Source: Agrobacterium cavarae
Lineage (GTDB): Bacteria; Pseudomonadota; Alphaproteobacteria; Rhizobiales; Rhizobiaceae
Assembly: GCF_004310285.1 (NCBI RefSeq)
Contig: NZ_SISF01000034.1
Location: forward strand, 325,890-389,889
Reading direction: 5' to 3'
Length of the DNA stretch: 64,000 nucleotides
Under the pieces are notes generated by a model. The model had not been told where the DNA came from. It did not search any database and worked only from the letters and a program-made list of their open reading frames with translations. A program made the translations under genes and the position numbers. Positions 8,935-17,817 of the stretch are shown here, in pieces (the first letter of the stretch is position 1; each line of letters begins with the position of its first letter).

Positions 8935-9183
8935 ATGTTCAATCTGTCTGGAATTCAGGAAAGCTTTTTCGGGGACCGCATGGCTGGCGTTTGCCAGGCC
9001 ATCACATCTGCTCTGGCCTTCGAATCTGGCCTTGAGAAATCCAACATTTCAGCGACGGCTGAAAACGACGTGATCTACTTGCAGGGGACTGCTGATTCCG
9101 TCGAGGCGATCGAAACCGCAATCAGTCTGGCATCGTCTATTTCGAACTGCCGCATCCTTAGCCATGTAGAGCCAGTCTACTGA
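8935..9183 (+). CDS. BON-like small protein
   Basis: Small acidic protein of 82 aa. The C-terminal two thirds (ISATAENDVIYLQGTADS, then VEAIETAISLASSISN) have the beta-alpha pattern of a BON domain, a fold often found in osmotic-stress or membrane-associated proteins. No signal peptide is visible. AAGGAGG precedes the ATG. It is divergent from the DUF982 gene and resembles the BON-like protein at 29846-30169. Function is inferred only from fold similarity. Confidence 0.65.
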   Translation: MFNLSGIQESFFGDRMAGVCQAITSALAFESGLEKSNISATAENDVIYLQGTADSVEAIETAISLASSISNCRILSHVEPVY

Positions 9184-9191
9184 GAATCAAG

Positions 9192-9214
9192 AGCCGGGCC
9201 ACAAGCGCCCGGCT
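9192..9214 (+). terminator. hairpin after the BON-like gene
   Basis: AGCCGGGC (9192-9199) pairs with GCCCGGCT (9207-9214) around a 7-nt loop. The stem is very stable but only TTG follows, so it may need help to terminate. Confidence 0.6.
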
Positions 9215-9315
9215 TGATCTTGCCGAGGTCTGCTCACGCGGGCTGACTGCATGTTCTCGGCCAATCTAGCTTGTCTACAGTGAGTGACAACGCTCAGCGC
9301 GATGATCCGAAGGAT

Positions 9316-9789
9316 CTATTTTATCTGCGCTGACTTCACCGTGTCGCCGACGGCCAATCCCAGCTTTTTTGCAGCGCCACCATTCAGTTCCAGAACGTAG
9401 CGTACCTGTCCGTTTGAACTGATGATATCTTCAGAATGAGGCACCGCATTCGGGTGGATGTGCGTTATTTTTCCAGCCTTGGAAATAAAGAGCATATCGA
9501 GAGGGATGAAGGTATTCTTCATCCACATCATCACATCTCTGTCCTCTTTGAAATCGAACAGCATCCCTCGGTCGTCGCCCATGGATTTGCGAAACATCAG
9601 CCCCTGCTGACGCTGACCGTCGCTGCTTGCCACTTCCACAGTAAATGCGTGTGTTTTGCCCGAGGTGCTAACGATCTCGAGCTTCTCGCTGGGAAACGTT
9701 TCCTGGGCCACAGCGCCTGCGTAAGACGCCACAAAAAAGAGAAGCGCCACGAAGGCGCTTGCGACGGTATGCATGTCAAAGCGGTTCAT
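9316..9789 (-). CDS. DUF192 family exported protein
   Basis: Protein of 157 aa with an N-terminal signal peptide (hydrophobic stretch around residues 11-28, AVAQ junction). The mature part is a DUF192 domain: GLMFRKSM, GMLFDF, MWMKNTFIPLDMLFI and the C-terminal VLELNGGAAKKLGLAVGD. The function of DUF192 is unknown. The start codon overlaps the stop of the upstream cold-shock gene by one base (TGATG), so translation is coupled. Confidence 0.85.
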   Translation of the reverse strand: MNRFDMHTVASAFVALLFFVASYAGAVAQETFPSEKLEIVSTSGKTHAFTVEVASSDGQRQQGLMFRKSMGDDRGMLFDFKEDRDVMMWMKNTFIPLDMLFISKAGKITHIHPNAVPHSEDIISSNGQVRYVLELNGGAAKKLGLAVGDTVKSAQIK

Positions 9790-10367
9790 CAGTGCGCCAT
9801 TCCAATTCTGGCTGGATTGTCGGGATGCACCTCAGCGGCCATCAGGCCCTTGTCGCCATCACCATAGCGAACCAGAACGACCTGACCCGGGCGGAGTTCC
9901 GCAAGGCCGAAGCGGCGCAGCGTTTCCATGTGAATGAAGATGTCTTCCGTGCCTTCGCCGCGCGTCAGGAAGCCAAAGCCTTTGGTCCGGTTGAACCACT
10001 TGACGATAGCGCGTTCCAGGCCACTGTGAGGCGTTACCTGAACATGGGTGCGCACCGGCGGCATCTGCGAAGGATGAACGGCTGTAGACTGATCCATCGA
10101 CAGAATGCGGAAGGCCTGATAGCCCCGGTCGCGACGCTGGATAAGTGCCACGATCCGTGTGCCTTCCAGGATGGTCTGGTAGCCGTCGCGGCGCAGGCAG
10201 GAGACGTGCAGAAGAACGTCCTGCATGCCGTTATCCGGCACGATGAACCCGAAACCTTTTGCCACGTCGAACCATTTAACGATGCCGGTGATCTCGATCA
10301 GGTCAACGGCATCGCCAGAAAAATCTTCGAATTCGGCGATGCTCTTCGACGAAATTCCATCAGCCAT
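9789..10367 (-). CDS. cold-shock protein with two CSD domains
   Basis: Protein of about 192 aa containing two cold-shock domains. The first (about residues 26-92) has VKWFDVAKGFGFIVPD and the second (about 120-185) VKWFNRTKGFGFLTRGEG with DIFIHMETL. These are RNP-1 and RNP-2 type nucleic-acid-binding motifs, so it should bind single-stranded RNA or DNA. The first domain has LLHVSCL in the RNP-2 position. I prefer the ATG at 10367; GTG 10394 would add nine residues. It is translationally coupled to the DUF192 gene. Confidence 0.85.
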   Translation of the reverse strand: MADGISSKSIAEFEDFSGDAVDLIEITGIVKWFDVAKGFGFIVPDNGMQDVLLHVSCLRRDGYQTILEGTRIVALIQRRDRGYQAFRILSMDQSTAVHPSQMPPVRTHVQVTPHSGLERAIVKWFNRTKGFGFLTRGEGTEDIFIHMETLRRFGLAELRPGQVVLVRYGDGDKGLMAAEVHPDNPARIGMAH

Positions 10368-10596
10368 TTTGCCCAGCCCCTCAATACGCACCACTACCGG
10401 TCAACTGATTCCCTACTAAGAGATTAACATTGCAGTAACGGTTGTACGCAAGTCTTAGTTTTCAGTTTCCAGACCGGTTTTTAATGATCAGGGCTTGCTC
10501 AAGGCTGACGGGCATCGTCTAAAACGTTTCCGTCTTCGGGCCAAAGGCTTTAGAGTCTGCGCTCAAGCCGAATGCTACACATGAGAGGAATACATA

Positions 10597-11037
10597 ATGC
10601 GTTATCTGCACACCATGGTTCGGGTCAAAGACCTGAAGGCGTCGCTCGAATTCTACTCTGATATTTTCGGCTTGCAGGAGATTCGCCGCATCGAAAACGA
10701 GAAGGGGCGGTTTACGCTCGTGTTCCTCGCTGCGCGCGACGACGTCAAGGCGGCGACGGAAAACAAGGCGCCTGCTCTTGAGCTGACCTATAACTGGGAT
10801 ACCGAAGATTACGCGGGCGGACGCAACTTCGGCCATCTGGCCTATGAGGTGGACGATATCTACGAGATCTGCGCTAGGCTCCAGGCCGCTGGCGTGACCA
10901 TCAACCGTCCGCCGCGTGACGGGCATATGGCGTTCGTTCGCTCGCCCGATGGCATTTCCATCGAGATATTGCAGAAGGGCGCAAGCCTGGCACCAGCCGA
11001 GCCGTGGATATCTATGGAGAACACCGGCTCCTGGTAA
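10597..11037 (+). CDS. gloA: lactoylglutathione lyase (glyoxalase I)
   Basis: Enzyme of 146 aa that converts the methylglyoxal-glutathione hemithioacetal to S-lactoylglutathione. It has the two-module vicinal oxygen chelate fold: MRYLHTMVRVKDLKASLEFY with the metal ligand His5, LELTYNWD with a ligand Glu, FGHLAYEVDD with a ligand His, and SPDGISIEILQ carrying the last Glu. These are the expected metal-binding positions. GAGAGGA precedes the ATG. It stands alone here. Confidence 0.92.
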   Translation: MRYLHTMVRVKDLKASLEFYSDIFGLQEIRRIENEKGRFTLVFLAARDDVKAATENKAPALELTYNWDTEDYAGGRNFGHLAYEVDDIYEICARLQAAGVTINRPPRDGHMAFVRSPDGISIEILQKGASLAPAEPWISMENTGSW

Positions 11038-11182
11038 GGCCTTAGGCTTACGCGCATTCTCCGCGCTTCGTCTTGATCGCCCCATGAGCCGCGCATGTTT
11101 CGGGCTCGGCGCTATGCTTTGCTCGAACTGACGGTTTCTGGTGCAGTCGAAGCGCAAGACGCGGAGGTTTTTCCTTTTGAAG

Positions 11183-12391
11183 ATGGAGATGGGTCAGCAG
11201 CGACGACGATCGCGCGACGCAGTAGCGGCCGCGTCATCAATCGTTTTTGCGCTCCTGATGCTTTCTGGCTGCGTTTCAGCAAAGCCTGAGGGCAAGGATG
11301 TGGCAGCCGTTCTTGATCCCGCAGCGCTCGCAGATGGGGAGGGCGCCGATGGGGCTAAAACCCAGGCCGCGGCGCCTAATGGCGTGCAACCCGCTCAGCC
11401 GGGCTATGTCGATCCGAGAATGGTGTCGGCGGCTAACGGCAAGTCGGCAGCCAACACCATGCCGAACGGGGCGGCACAGGCCCCGCAAGTGCCGGCAGCA
11501 GGGAACGGTGCGGACCAGCCGAATGGCGGCTATGCCATGCAGGCGACCGGGGTTGCCGCCGGATCTCACAGCATTTTCTCTAGCGGCACGACGTCAACGG
11601 GCCAAGCGGATATGGACAGTGTCCCGGCCTATGCTCCCACGCGGCGGATCGTGCCCGCGCTGAAGAGTGTCTATTCTACCCAAGGCCACGCGCCTGCGGA
11701 ACCCGTGCCGCAGCCCTCCCAAGACCAATCGTCCAACGCGGTTCCAGGAGTTTCCAGTCCAGCGCCCACAAACGCGCTTGCAAGTGGCAAGTCATCAACC
11801 AACGAAGAGCCGTCGCAGGGTCAGCAGAACATCCCAATGGCCGCAGCCTTATTTGCCGGCGTTTCCAAAAAACGCGGGGTGACCGGACAGGATGCTGCAA
11901 CGGCTCTGGGTGGCATGGCGCAACCCGCTGTGGCCTCCCTCGGCAAGGCGGCTCCGTCTTTTGATGAAAGTCATCTGGACGACGAGGACGATAAGCCGAC
12001 GGGCTTGATGAAACTTGTCTCCATGCCGGGATTGACGCGCATCGCGCCCAATGGGCTCGTGTTGCAGACGAACCAGGTGAATGTAGGTTGCCTGAAGCCC
12101 GAGTTGGTGCATCGCATCAAGGAGCTTGAATCCCATTATCGCAAGCCAGCAATCATCACCTCCGGCTACCGCCCGCCTAAGGGCGTGACGCATGGCTCCA
12201 AGCATTTCACCTGCGAGGCCGTGGACATACAGATCAAGGGCGTGTCCAAGTGGGATCTTGCAGACTATTTGCGATCTCTGCCCGGAAGAGGCGGCGTCGG
12301 CACCTATTGCCATACGGAATCGGTTCATATGGACATTGGTGAGAGCCGCGACTGGAACTGGCCGTGCCGCAAGACGGGTACCAGCAGCTGA
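11183..12391 (+). CDS. lipoprotein with M15/DUF882-like peptidase domain
   Basis: Lipoprotein of about 402 aa. A basic N-terminus and hydrophobic stretch end in the lipobox LSGC. A long low-complexity Ala/Pro/Gln/Gly/Ser-rich linker follows (about residues 35-290). The C-terminal 115 residues form a DUF882/peptidase M15-like domain: ITSGYRPP, SKHFTCEAVDIQI and the His in ESVHMDIG, the usual zinc-ligand pattern SxHxxxxAxDI...VHxD. Such enzymes are thought to trim peptidoglycan peptides. ATG 11183 and 11189 are both possible starts; GTG 11141 is further up. GGAGG lies at 11163-11167. Confidence 0.75.
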   Translation: MEMGQQRRRSRDAVAAASSIVFALLMLSGCVSAKPEGKDVAAVLDPAALADGEGADGAKTQAAAPNGVQPAQPGYVDPRMVSAANGKSAANTMPNGAAQAPQVPAAGNGADQPNGGYAMQATGVAAGSHSIFSSGTTSTGQADMDSVPAYAPTRRIVPALKSVYSTQGHAPAEPVPQPSQDQSSNAVPGVSSPAPTNALASGKSSTNEEPSQGQQNIPMAAALFAGVSKKRGVTGQDAATALGGMAQPAVASLGKAAPSFDESHLDDEDDKPTGLMKLVSMPGLTRIAPNGLVLQTNQVNVGCLKPELVHRIKELESHYRKPAIITSGYRPPKGVTHGSKHFTCEAVDIQIKGVSKWDLADYLRSLPGRGGVGTYCHTESVHMDIGESRDWNWPCRKTGTSS

Positions 12392-12396
12392 CCCTG

Positions 12397-13578
12397 TCAA
12401 CGAATTGCGTCAGAGGCATCGCTATCACTGTTCGACGCTGCCTTGTCGGCCAGCATTCCCACCAACACATCTGATTGCGAAATAATTCCCGTCAGCTTCT
12501 GATTGGCATCTACGACCGGTAAGTAGTGCAGACCCTGCTCGGCGAAGATGATGATGGCATCCTCGATTGCCGTCGTCGGCAAGATCGTCTGTACCGGGGA
12601 CGTCATGATATCTTTGACCGTATCGTTGGGTGCCTGTTTGCCTGTTGCAATCAGACGCAGCCTTTGGAGAAAGCCGATGCGCGGATGGCCATGGGTCCAG
12701 GTGGCCTTGTCGAGAAAGTCCGTCTGCGTGACGATGCCCACGACTTCCGCCACATCGTTCGTCACCGGCAACGCTTTGATATGATGGTTGCGCATCAAGC
12801 TATAGGCGTTCTTCAGCGAGTCGTCCGGCGCTACACCAATGACGTCGCGCGACATGATATTGGCGCAGTCGAGATGGGTGGCGCGCCGACGATAGGAGCG
12901 GAGTTCAGTGCGGCGCAAAATCGTTTCGAGATCGTCACGGTCGATGTCGAGAACCTGGTCAAATTCCTTCAGCACGTCATCCAGGTCCGAAGAGGAAAAG
13001 CCAATCCGCTCGACGGGCGCTGGATCCTTCGTTCCATGACCTGCCGCTTGCGGACGGATGGCATGGGGGTAGGGCCGCCCAGTGAAATTGTTATAGACCA
13101 CCGCAAGCGCCAGGAGCGCCACCGAATTGCCCAGCACCGGCCAAACAATGAACCCATAGCCGAGGTCGTGGATCGCTGGACCACCCAGAACGGCGGTGAG
13201 CGCGACGGCCCCGCTCGGCGGGTGGAGGCATCGGAGGGTGATCATCGCACCGATAGAAACAGCAATTGCCAAAGCGGCGGCAAGGAAAGGCTGTGGCACG
13301 AGAAGGCCGATGGTGACGCCGATCACTGCGGCAACGGTGTTTCCGCCAAGGATCGACCAAGGCTGCGCAAGTGGGCTGGAGGGAACGGCGAAGAGCAAGA
13401 CGGCCGAGGCGCCCATGGGCGCGATCAGGGCGGGCAGTGCCAGGCCCGCGCCGATGGCGATGTAGCCGACCAGGCCTGTGACCAGAATGCCGATCCATGC
13501 GCCTGCGGCTGCGCGTAAGCGCTCCTTGTAGCTGAGGGGCGTTGCCTCTGGCACGACGAACCGCAACAGGTTTTTCAT
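12397..13578 (-). CDS. HPP family membrane protein with CBS pair
   Basis: Protein of 393 aa. The first half has four or five hydrophobic segments and the signature LRCLHPPSGAVAL that names the HPP family. The second half (about residues 240-380) carries two CBS repeats (DVIGVAPDDSLKNAYSLM..., PVQTILPTTAIEDAIIIF...), which bind adenosine nucleotides in other proteins. HPP proteins have been linked to nitrite transport in plants and cyanobacteria, but the substrate here is unknown. Its stop is 6 bp from that of the convergent lipoprotein gene. Confidence 0.85.
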   Translation of the reverse strand: MKNLLRFVVPEATPLSYKERLRAAAGAWIGILVTGLVGYIAIGAGLALPALIAPMGASAVLLFAVPSSPLAQPWSILGGNTVAAVIGVTIGLLVPQPFLAAALAIAVSIGAMITLRCLHPPSGAVALTAVLGGPAIHDLGYGFIVWPVLGNSVALLALAVVYNNFTGRPYPHAIRPQAAGHGTKDPAPVERIGFSSSDLDDVLKEFDQVLDIDRDDLETILRRTELRSYRRRATHLDCANIMSRDVIGVAPDDSLKNAYSLMRNHHIKALPVTNDVAEVVGIVTQTDFLDKATWTHGHPRIGFLQRLRLIATGKQAPNDTVKDIMTSPVQTILPTTAIEDAIIIFAEQGLHYLPVVDANQKLTGIISQSDVLVGMLADKAASNSDSDASDAIR

Positions 13579-13661
13579 AGTCTTTCCAAATACGGATGGC
13601 CTTTAGAGGCGGCTTCTATGCGGGACTGAAAAATCCTGTCATGGGTCGATGTGTTCAGGAC

Positions 13662-14291
13662 TCACATGTTCATGACAGATTTTATGCCGTCGACCACGAA
13701 CTGCACGGAGAGCGCTGCGAGCAGCACGCCAAGCAGGCGTGTGAGAATGGCGCGGCCGGTATTGCCCAGGAAGCGGTCCAGCCGATCGGCTGCAAGCAGT
13801 GCTGCGAAGACGATCAGCATGCTGAAGGCGAGCAGCAATATGAAGAGGGCTTTATCGAATCCTGTCTCCATCGTGCCGGAGATCAGCACAGTCGCAGAAA
13901 TCGCGCCTGGCCCGGCGATGAGAGGCAATGCCAATGGAAACACGGCGATGTTCTGGATGTGATCCTGGGTGACCGCGACTTCGGACGTCTTCTCCTTGCG
14001 CTCCTGACGCTTCTCGAAAATCATCTCGAAGGAAATCCAGAACAGCAGCAGGCCACCGGATATCCGGAAAGCGCCAAGCGATATGCCGAGCAGTTCGAGG
14101 ATAGACGCGCCGAAAAGCGCAAACATAGCGAGAATGCCGAAACCAATCAGCGAGCCGCGCAAGGCGACCTGGCCGCGCTGAGCGCGGGTCATGCCGATGG
14201 TCAGCGCCAGAAAGACCGGTGCCAGTCCAGGAGGGTCGAGCGTGACGAGCATCGTCGTCAGGGCATTGATAAAGATTTCTGCGCTTGCCAT
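13662..14291 (-). CDS. MarC family integral membrane protein
   Basis: Membrane protein of 209 aa with six predicted helices. MarC-family features are LVTLDPPGLAPVFLALT near the N-terminus and FPLALPLIAGPGAISATVLI in the second half. Members were once thought to mediate multiple antibiotic resistance, but that link has not held up and the transported compound is unknown. It lies head to tail downstream of the gyrA promoter region, on the opposite strand. Confidence 0.88.
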   Translation of the reverse strand: MASAEIFINALTTMLVTLDPPGLAPVFLALTIGMTRAQRGQVALRGSLIGFGILAMFALFGASILELLGISLGAFRISGGLLLFWISFEMIFEKRQERKEKTSEVAVTQDHIQNIAVFPLALPLIAGPGAISATVLISGTMETGFDKALFILLLAFSMLIVFAALLAADRLDRFLGNTGRAILTRLLGVLLAALSVQFVVDGIKSVMNM

Positions 14292-14544
14292 ACCGTCCCC
14301 GTTCTTATGCCGCCCCGTTGGTGGCGTTCACAGGTATCTGGCGACCTGTTTTGCGATGATGTTAGGCAAGAGGCAGCGCTATTGGAACCCCGTGCTCCGG
14401 CTTTTGCCCTGACGCCTGCAGAAAACTGTGTATCGTCTTGTAAATGACGTAAAAGACTGTTCAAAACCGGCGCAGAAATTGGCGTGCGGACGCCGTTTCC
14501 GCTATAAAAATCCATCCGATTCTTAACAGAGAATGTGATCCGTT

Positions 14545-17346
14545 TTGACTGACCAGAGCCCCCCAGGCGGCGGAAAGCTTCCGCCAGGCATTGAACCAAT
14601 TTCCATCATGGAGGAAATGCAGCGGTCGTATCTCGATTACGCCATGAGCGTTATCGTTTCGCGCGCGCTGCCGGATGTCCGTGATGGGTTGAAGCCAGTT
14701 CATCGCCGTATTCTTTATGGCATGTCCGAACTCGGCATCGACTGGAATAAAAAATACGTCAAATGCGCCCGTGTCACCGGTGACGTGATGGGTAAATACC
14801 ATCCGCACGGTAACGCTGCGATTTATGATGCCTTGGCCCGTATGGCGCAGGATTGGTCTTTGCGCCTGCCGCTGATCGACGGTCAGGGTAACTTCGGCTC
14901 GATCGATGGCGATCCGCCGGCAGCCGAACGCTACACCGAATGCCGCCTGCAGAAGGCCGCGCATTCCCTGCTCGACGATCTGGACAAGGAAACCGTCGAT
15001 TTCCGCGAGAACTATGACGGCACCTTGCATGAGCCAGTCGTGGTGCCTGCGAAGTTCCCGAACCTTCTGGTCAACGGGGCAGGCGGCATTGCTGTCGGCA
15101 TGGCGACGAACATTCCACCACATAACCTTTCCGAGGTGATCGAGGGCTGCATCGCGCTGATCGACAGGCCGGAAATCGAGCTGCCGGAACTGATGCAGAT
15201 CATTCCAGGCCCGGACTTCCCAACCGGCGCCTTCATCATGGGCCGCTCCGGTATCCGCTCGGCCTATGAGACCGGTCGTGGCTCCGTCATCATGCGCGGA
15301 CGCGCCACCATCGAGCCGATGCGTGGCGACCGCGAGCAGATCATCATCACCGAAGTTCCCTTCCAGGTGAACAAGGCCTCGATGATCGAGAAGATGGCTG
15401 AGCTCGTCAAGGAAAAGCGCATCGAGGGCATTTCCGACCTGCGCGACGAATCCGACCGTCAGGGCTATCGCGTCGTCGTTGAGCTGAAGCGTGATGCCAA
15501 TGCGGAAGTGATCCTCAACCAGCTTTATCGCTACACGCCGCTGCAGACCTCCTTTGGCTGCAACATGGTGGCACTGAACGGTGGTAAGCCGGAGCAGATG
15601 ACGCTGCTCGACATGCTGCGTGCCTTCGTCTCTTTCCGTGAGGATGTCGTCAGCCGCCGCACCAAGTACCTGCTTCGCAAGGCGCGCGATCGCGCGCATG
15701 TGTTGGTGGGTCTCGCCATCGCTGTCGCCAACATCGATGAAGTCATTCGCGTGATCCGTCAGGCGCCGGACCCGGCCTCTGCCCGTGAAGAGCTGATGAC
15801 GCGTCGTTGGCCTGCGACCGAAGTGGAAAGCTTGATCCTGCTGATCGACGATCCGCGTCACCGCATCAATGAGGACGGCACCTATAATCTGTCGGAAGAG
15901 CAGGCCCGCGCCATCCTTGAACTGCGTCTGGCACGCCTGACTGCTCTCGGACGCGATGAAATCGGTGACGAGCTGAACAAGATCGGTGCCGAGATCAGCG
16001 AATATCTCGATATCCTGTCCTCGCGCATCCGCATCCAGCAGATCGTCAAGGACGAGCTTGCCGCCATCCGCGAAGAATTCGGCACGCCGCGCCGCTCGGA
16101 GATCATCGAGGGCGGCCCGGACATGGATGATGAGGACCTCATCGCCCGTGAAGACATGGTCGTGACCGTCTCGCATCTCGGCTACATCAAGCGCGTGCCG
16201 CTAACGACCTACAAGGCGCAGCGTCGCGGCGGCAAGGGTCGCTCTGGCATGGCAACGCGTGACGAGGACTTCGTCAATCGTCTCTTCGTTGCCAATACCC
16301 ACACGCCGGTTCTGTTCTTCTCCTCGCGTGGCATCGTCTACAAGGAGAAGGTCTGGCGTCTGCCGATCGGAACGCCGCAGTCCAAGGGCAAGGCGCTGAT
16401 CAACATGCTGCCGCTGGAAGCCGGTGAGCGCATCACCACGATCATGCCGCTGCCCGAAGACGAGACGACGTGGGAAAAGCTTGACGTGATGTTCTCCACC
16501 ACACGTGGAACGGTTCGTCGTAATAAGCTCTCCGACTTCGTTCAGGTCAACCGCAACGGCAAGATCGCGATGAAGCTGGACGAGGAGGGCGATGAAATCC
16601 TCTCCGTCGAGACCTGTACCGATCGTGACGACGTGCTGCTGACAACGGCGCTTGGCCAGTGCATCCGCTTCCCGGTCGACGACGTGCGCGTCTTCGCAGG
16701 CCGCAATTCCGTCGGCGTGCGTGGCATCAATATGGGTGAGGGCGACCGGATCATTTCGATGACCATTGTCGGCAGCAGCGATGCAGAGCCTTGGGAGCGC
16801 GCAGCCTATCTCAAGCGGTCGGCAGCAGAGCGCCGTGCCGCCGGTGTCGATGAAGAAGACATCGCACTTGTGGGCGAAGAAGTGACGGAAGAGGGCGAAC
16901 TGAGCGAAGCCCGCTATCAGGAACTCAAGAGCCGCGAGCAGTTCGTTCTGACTGTCTCCGAGAAGGGTTACGGCAAGCGTTCGTCGTCCTACGATTTCCG
17001 CACTTCGGGACGTGGAGGCAAGGGTATCCGCGCCACCGATACGTCGAAGACCACGGAAATCGGTGCACTTGTTGCGGCCTTCCCGGTCGAAGATACCGAC
17101 CAGATCATGCTGGTATCCGATGGTGGTCAGCTGATCCGCGTGCCTGTCAACGGTATCCGTATCGCCAGCCGCGCGACCAAGGGCGTCACCATCTTCTCCA
17201 CTGCCAAGGATGAGAAGGTTGTCTCCGTCGAGCGCATCAACGAGCCGGAAGGCGAAGATGAGGTCGAGGCGTTGATCGAAGGCGCTGAGGATCTGACCAG
17301 TGGCGACGCGGCTCCTGCGTCCGATACGGATGGTTCTGCCGAGTAA
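14545..17346 (+). CDS. gyrA: DNA gyrase subunit A
   Basis: Type IIA topoisomerase subunit of 933 aa that introduces negative supercoils together with GyrB. It starts at TTG (reading MTDQSPPGGGKLPPGIEP). The catalytic tyrosine is Tyr130 in AAERYTECRL. The quinolone-determining region reads GKYHPHGNAAIYDA, with Asn90 and Ala91 at the positions of E. coli Asp82 and Ser83, and Asp95 at that of Asp87. The C-terminal beta-pinwheel has the GyrA box QRRGGKG near 557 and a second RGGKG block. An insertion of charged residues lies between blades (around 750-800), which appears to be typical of alphaproteobacteria. Confidence 0.97.
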   Translation: MTDQSPPGGGKLPPGIEPISIMEEMQRSYLDYAMSVIVSRALPDVRDGLKPVHRRILYGMSELGIDWNKKYVKCARVTGDVMGKYHPHGNAAIYDALARMAQDWSLRLPLIDGQGNFGSIDGDPPAAERYTECRLQKAAHSLLDDLDKETVDFRENYDGTLHEPVVVPAKFPNLLVNGAGGIAVGMATNIPPHNLSEVIEGCIALIDRPEIELPELMQIIPGPDFPTGAFIMGRSGIRSAYETGRGSVIMRGRATIEPMRGDREQIIITEVPFQVNKASMIEKMAELVKEKRIEGISDLRDESDRQGYRVVVELKRDANAEVILNQLYRYTPLQTSFGCNMVALNGGKPEQMTLLDMLRAFVSFREDVVSRRTKYLLRKARDRAHVLVGLAIAVANIDEVIRVIRQAPDPASAREELMTRRWPATEVESLILLIDDPRHRINEDGTYNLSEEQARAILELRLARLTALGRDEIGDELNKIGAEISEYLDILSSRIRIQQIVKDELAAIREEFGTPRRSEIIEGGPDMDDEDLIAREDMVVTVSHLGYIKRVPLTTYKAQRRGGKGRSGMATRDEDFVNRLFVANTHTPVLFFSSRGIVYKEKVWRLPIGTPQSKGKALINMLPLEAGERITTIMPLPEDETTWEKLDVMFSTTRGTVRRNKLSDFVQVNRNGKIAMKLDEEGDEILSVETCTDRDDVLLTTALGQCIRFPVDDVRVFAGRNSVGVRGINMGEGDRIISMTIVGSSDAEPWERAAYLKRSAAERRAAGVDEEDIALVGEEVTEEGELSEARYQELKSREQFVLTVSEKGYGKRSSSYDFRTSGRGGKGIRATDTSKTTEIGALVAAFPVEDTDQIMLVSDGGQLIRVPVNGIRIASRATKGVTIFSTAKDEKVVSVERINEPEGEDEVEALIEGAEDLTSGDAAPASDTDGSAE

Positions 17347-17418
17347 GCGGGGTGTGGCGCCAGCCGCCACATCCTTTTTCAAACGGTCGCTCTAGGATCG
17401 AACTCGTAAATGAAAAAC

Positions 17419-17450
17419 CCCTGCGAAACGAAGGTTTCGCAGGGTTTCTT
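17419..17450. terminator. bidirectional intrinsic terminator between gyrA and the 86-aa gene
   Basis: CCCTGCGAAAC (17419-17429) pairs perfectly with GTTTCGCAGGG (17434-17444) around GAAG. TTTCTTTTT follows on the plus strand and GGGTTTTTC on the minus strand, so it can end transcription from both convergent genes. Confidence 0.9.
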
Positions 17451-17466
17451 TTTGAGCAGCCGCCTC

Positions 17467-17727
17467 TTAGCGAAGACGGAGATGCACAGGCGCCCGGCCG
17501 GATGGTCCATCGATATGAAGGTGGATCTTGGCCTCAGGCTGGTTGCTGCGCCAGGCACGTGCGCCATGGCAAAGCAGAAGATTGACCAGGTCGCGGGTCT
17601 TATGCCGGGATCTGTTGAGCCCAATGTCGGCAATTTTCATTGCCGCTTCGTGGATTGGATGAAGCACCGACGCCGACTGGCTTCTGCCTTTGGGGGCGAT
17701 GTCCAAGTAGTTTTCATTGATTGCCAT
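17467..17727 (-). CDS. conserved hypothetical protein, 86 aa
   Basis: Unrecognised small protein with no signal peptide or membrane segment. It is basic in the middle (LNRSRHKTRDLVNLLLCHGARAWR) and ends in a His/Arg-rich tail. The GAGG at 8 nt decides for the ATG at 17727 over a TTG 21 bp upstream. It is supported as a gene by its ribosome site and by the bidirectional terminator immediately downstream. Function unknown. Confidence 0.55.
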   Translation of the reverse strand: MAINENYLDIAPKGRSQSASVLHPIHEAAMKIADIGLNRSRHKTRDLVNLLLCHGARAWRSNQPEAKIHLHIDGPSGRAPVHLRLR

Positions 17728-17766
17728 CTGTAAAGCCTCGTTACTCAATACAATTCGAGGAGTGGG

Positions 17767-17797
17767 CAGGCCGTGTTTTACAAAGCGCCACGGCCTG
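17767..17797 (-). terminator. hairpin after the SPOR-domain DD-carboxypeptidase gene
   Basis: CAGGCCGTG (17767-17775) pairs with CACGGCCTG (17789-17797) around a 13-nt loop, just beyond the stop codon of the leftward gene. No good U-tract follows, so this is only a probable terminator. Confidence 0.5.
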
Positions 17798-17817
17798 TCC
17801 TGGAACAGTCTGTTGGC

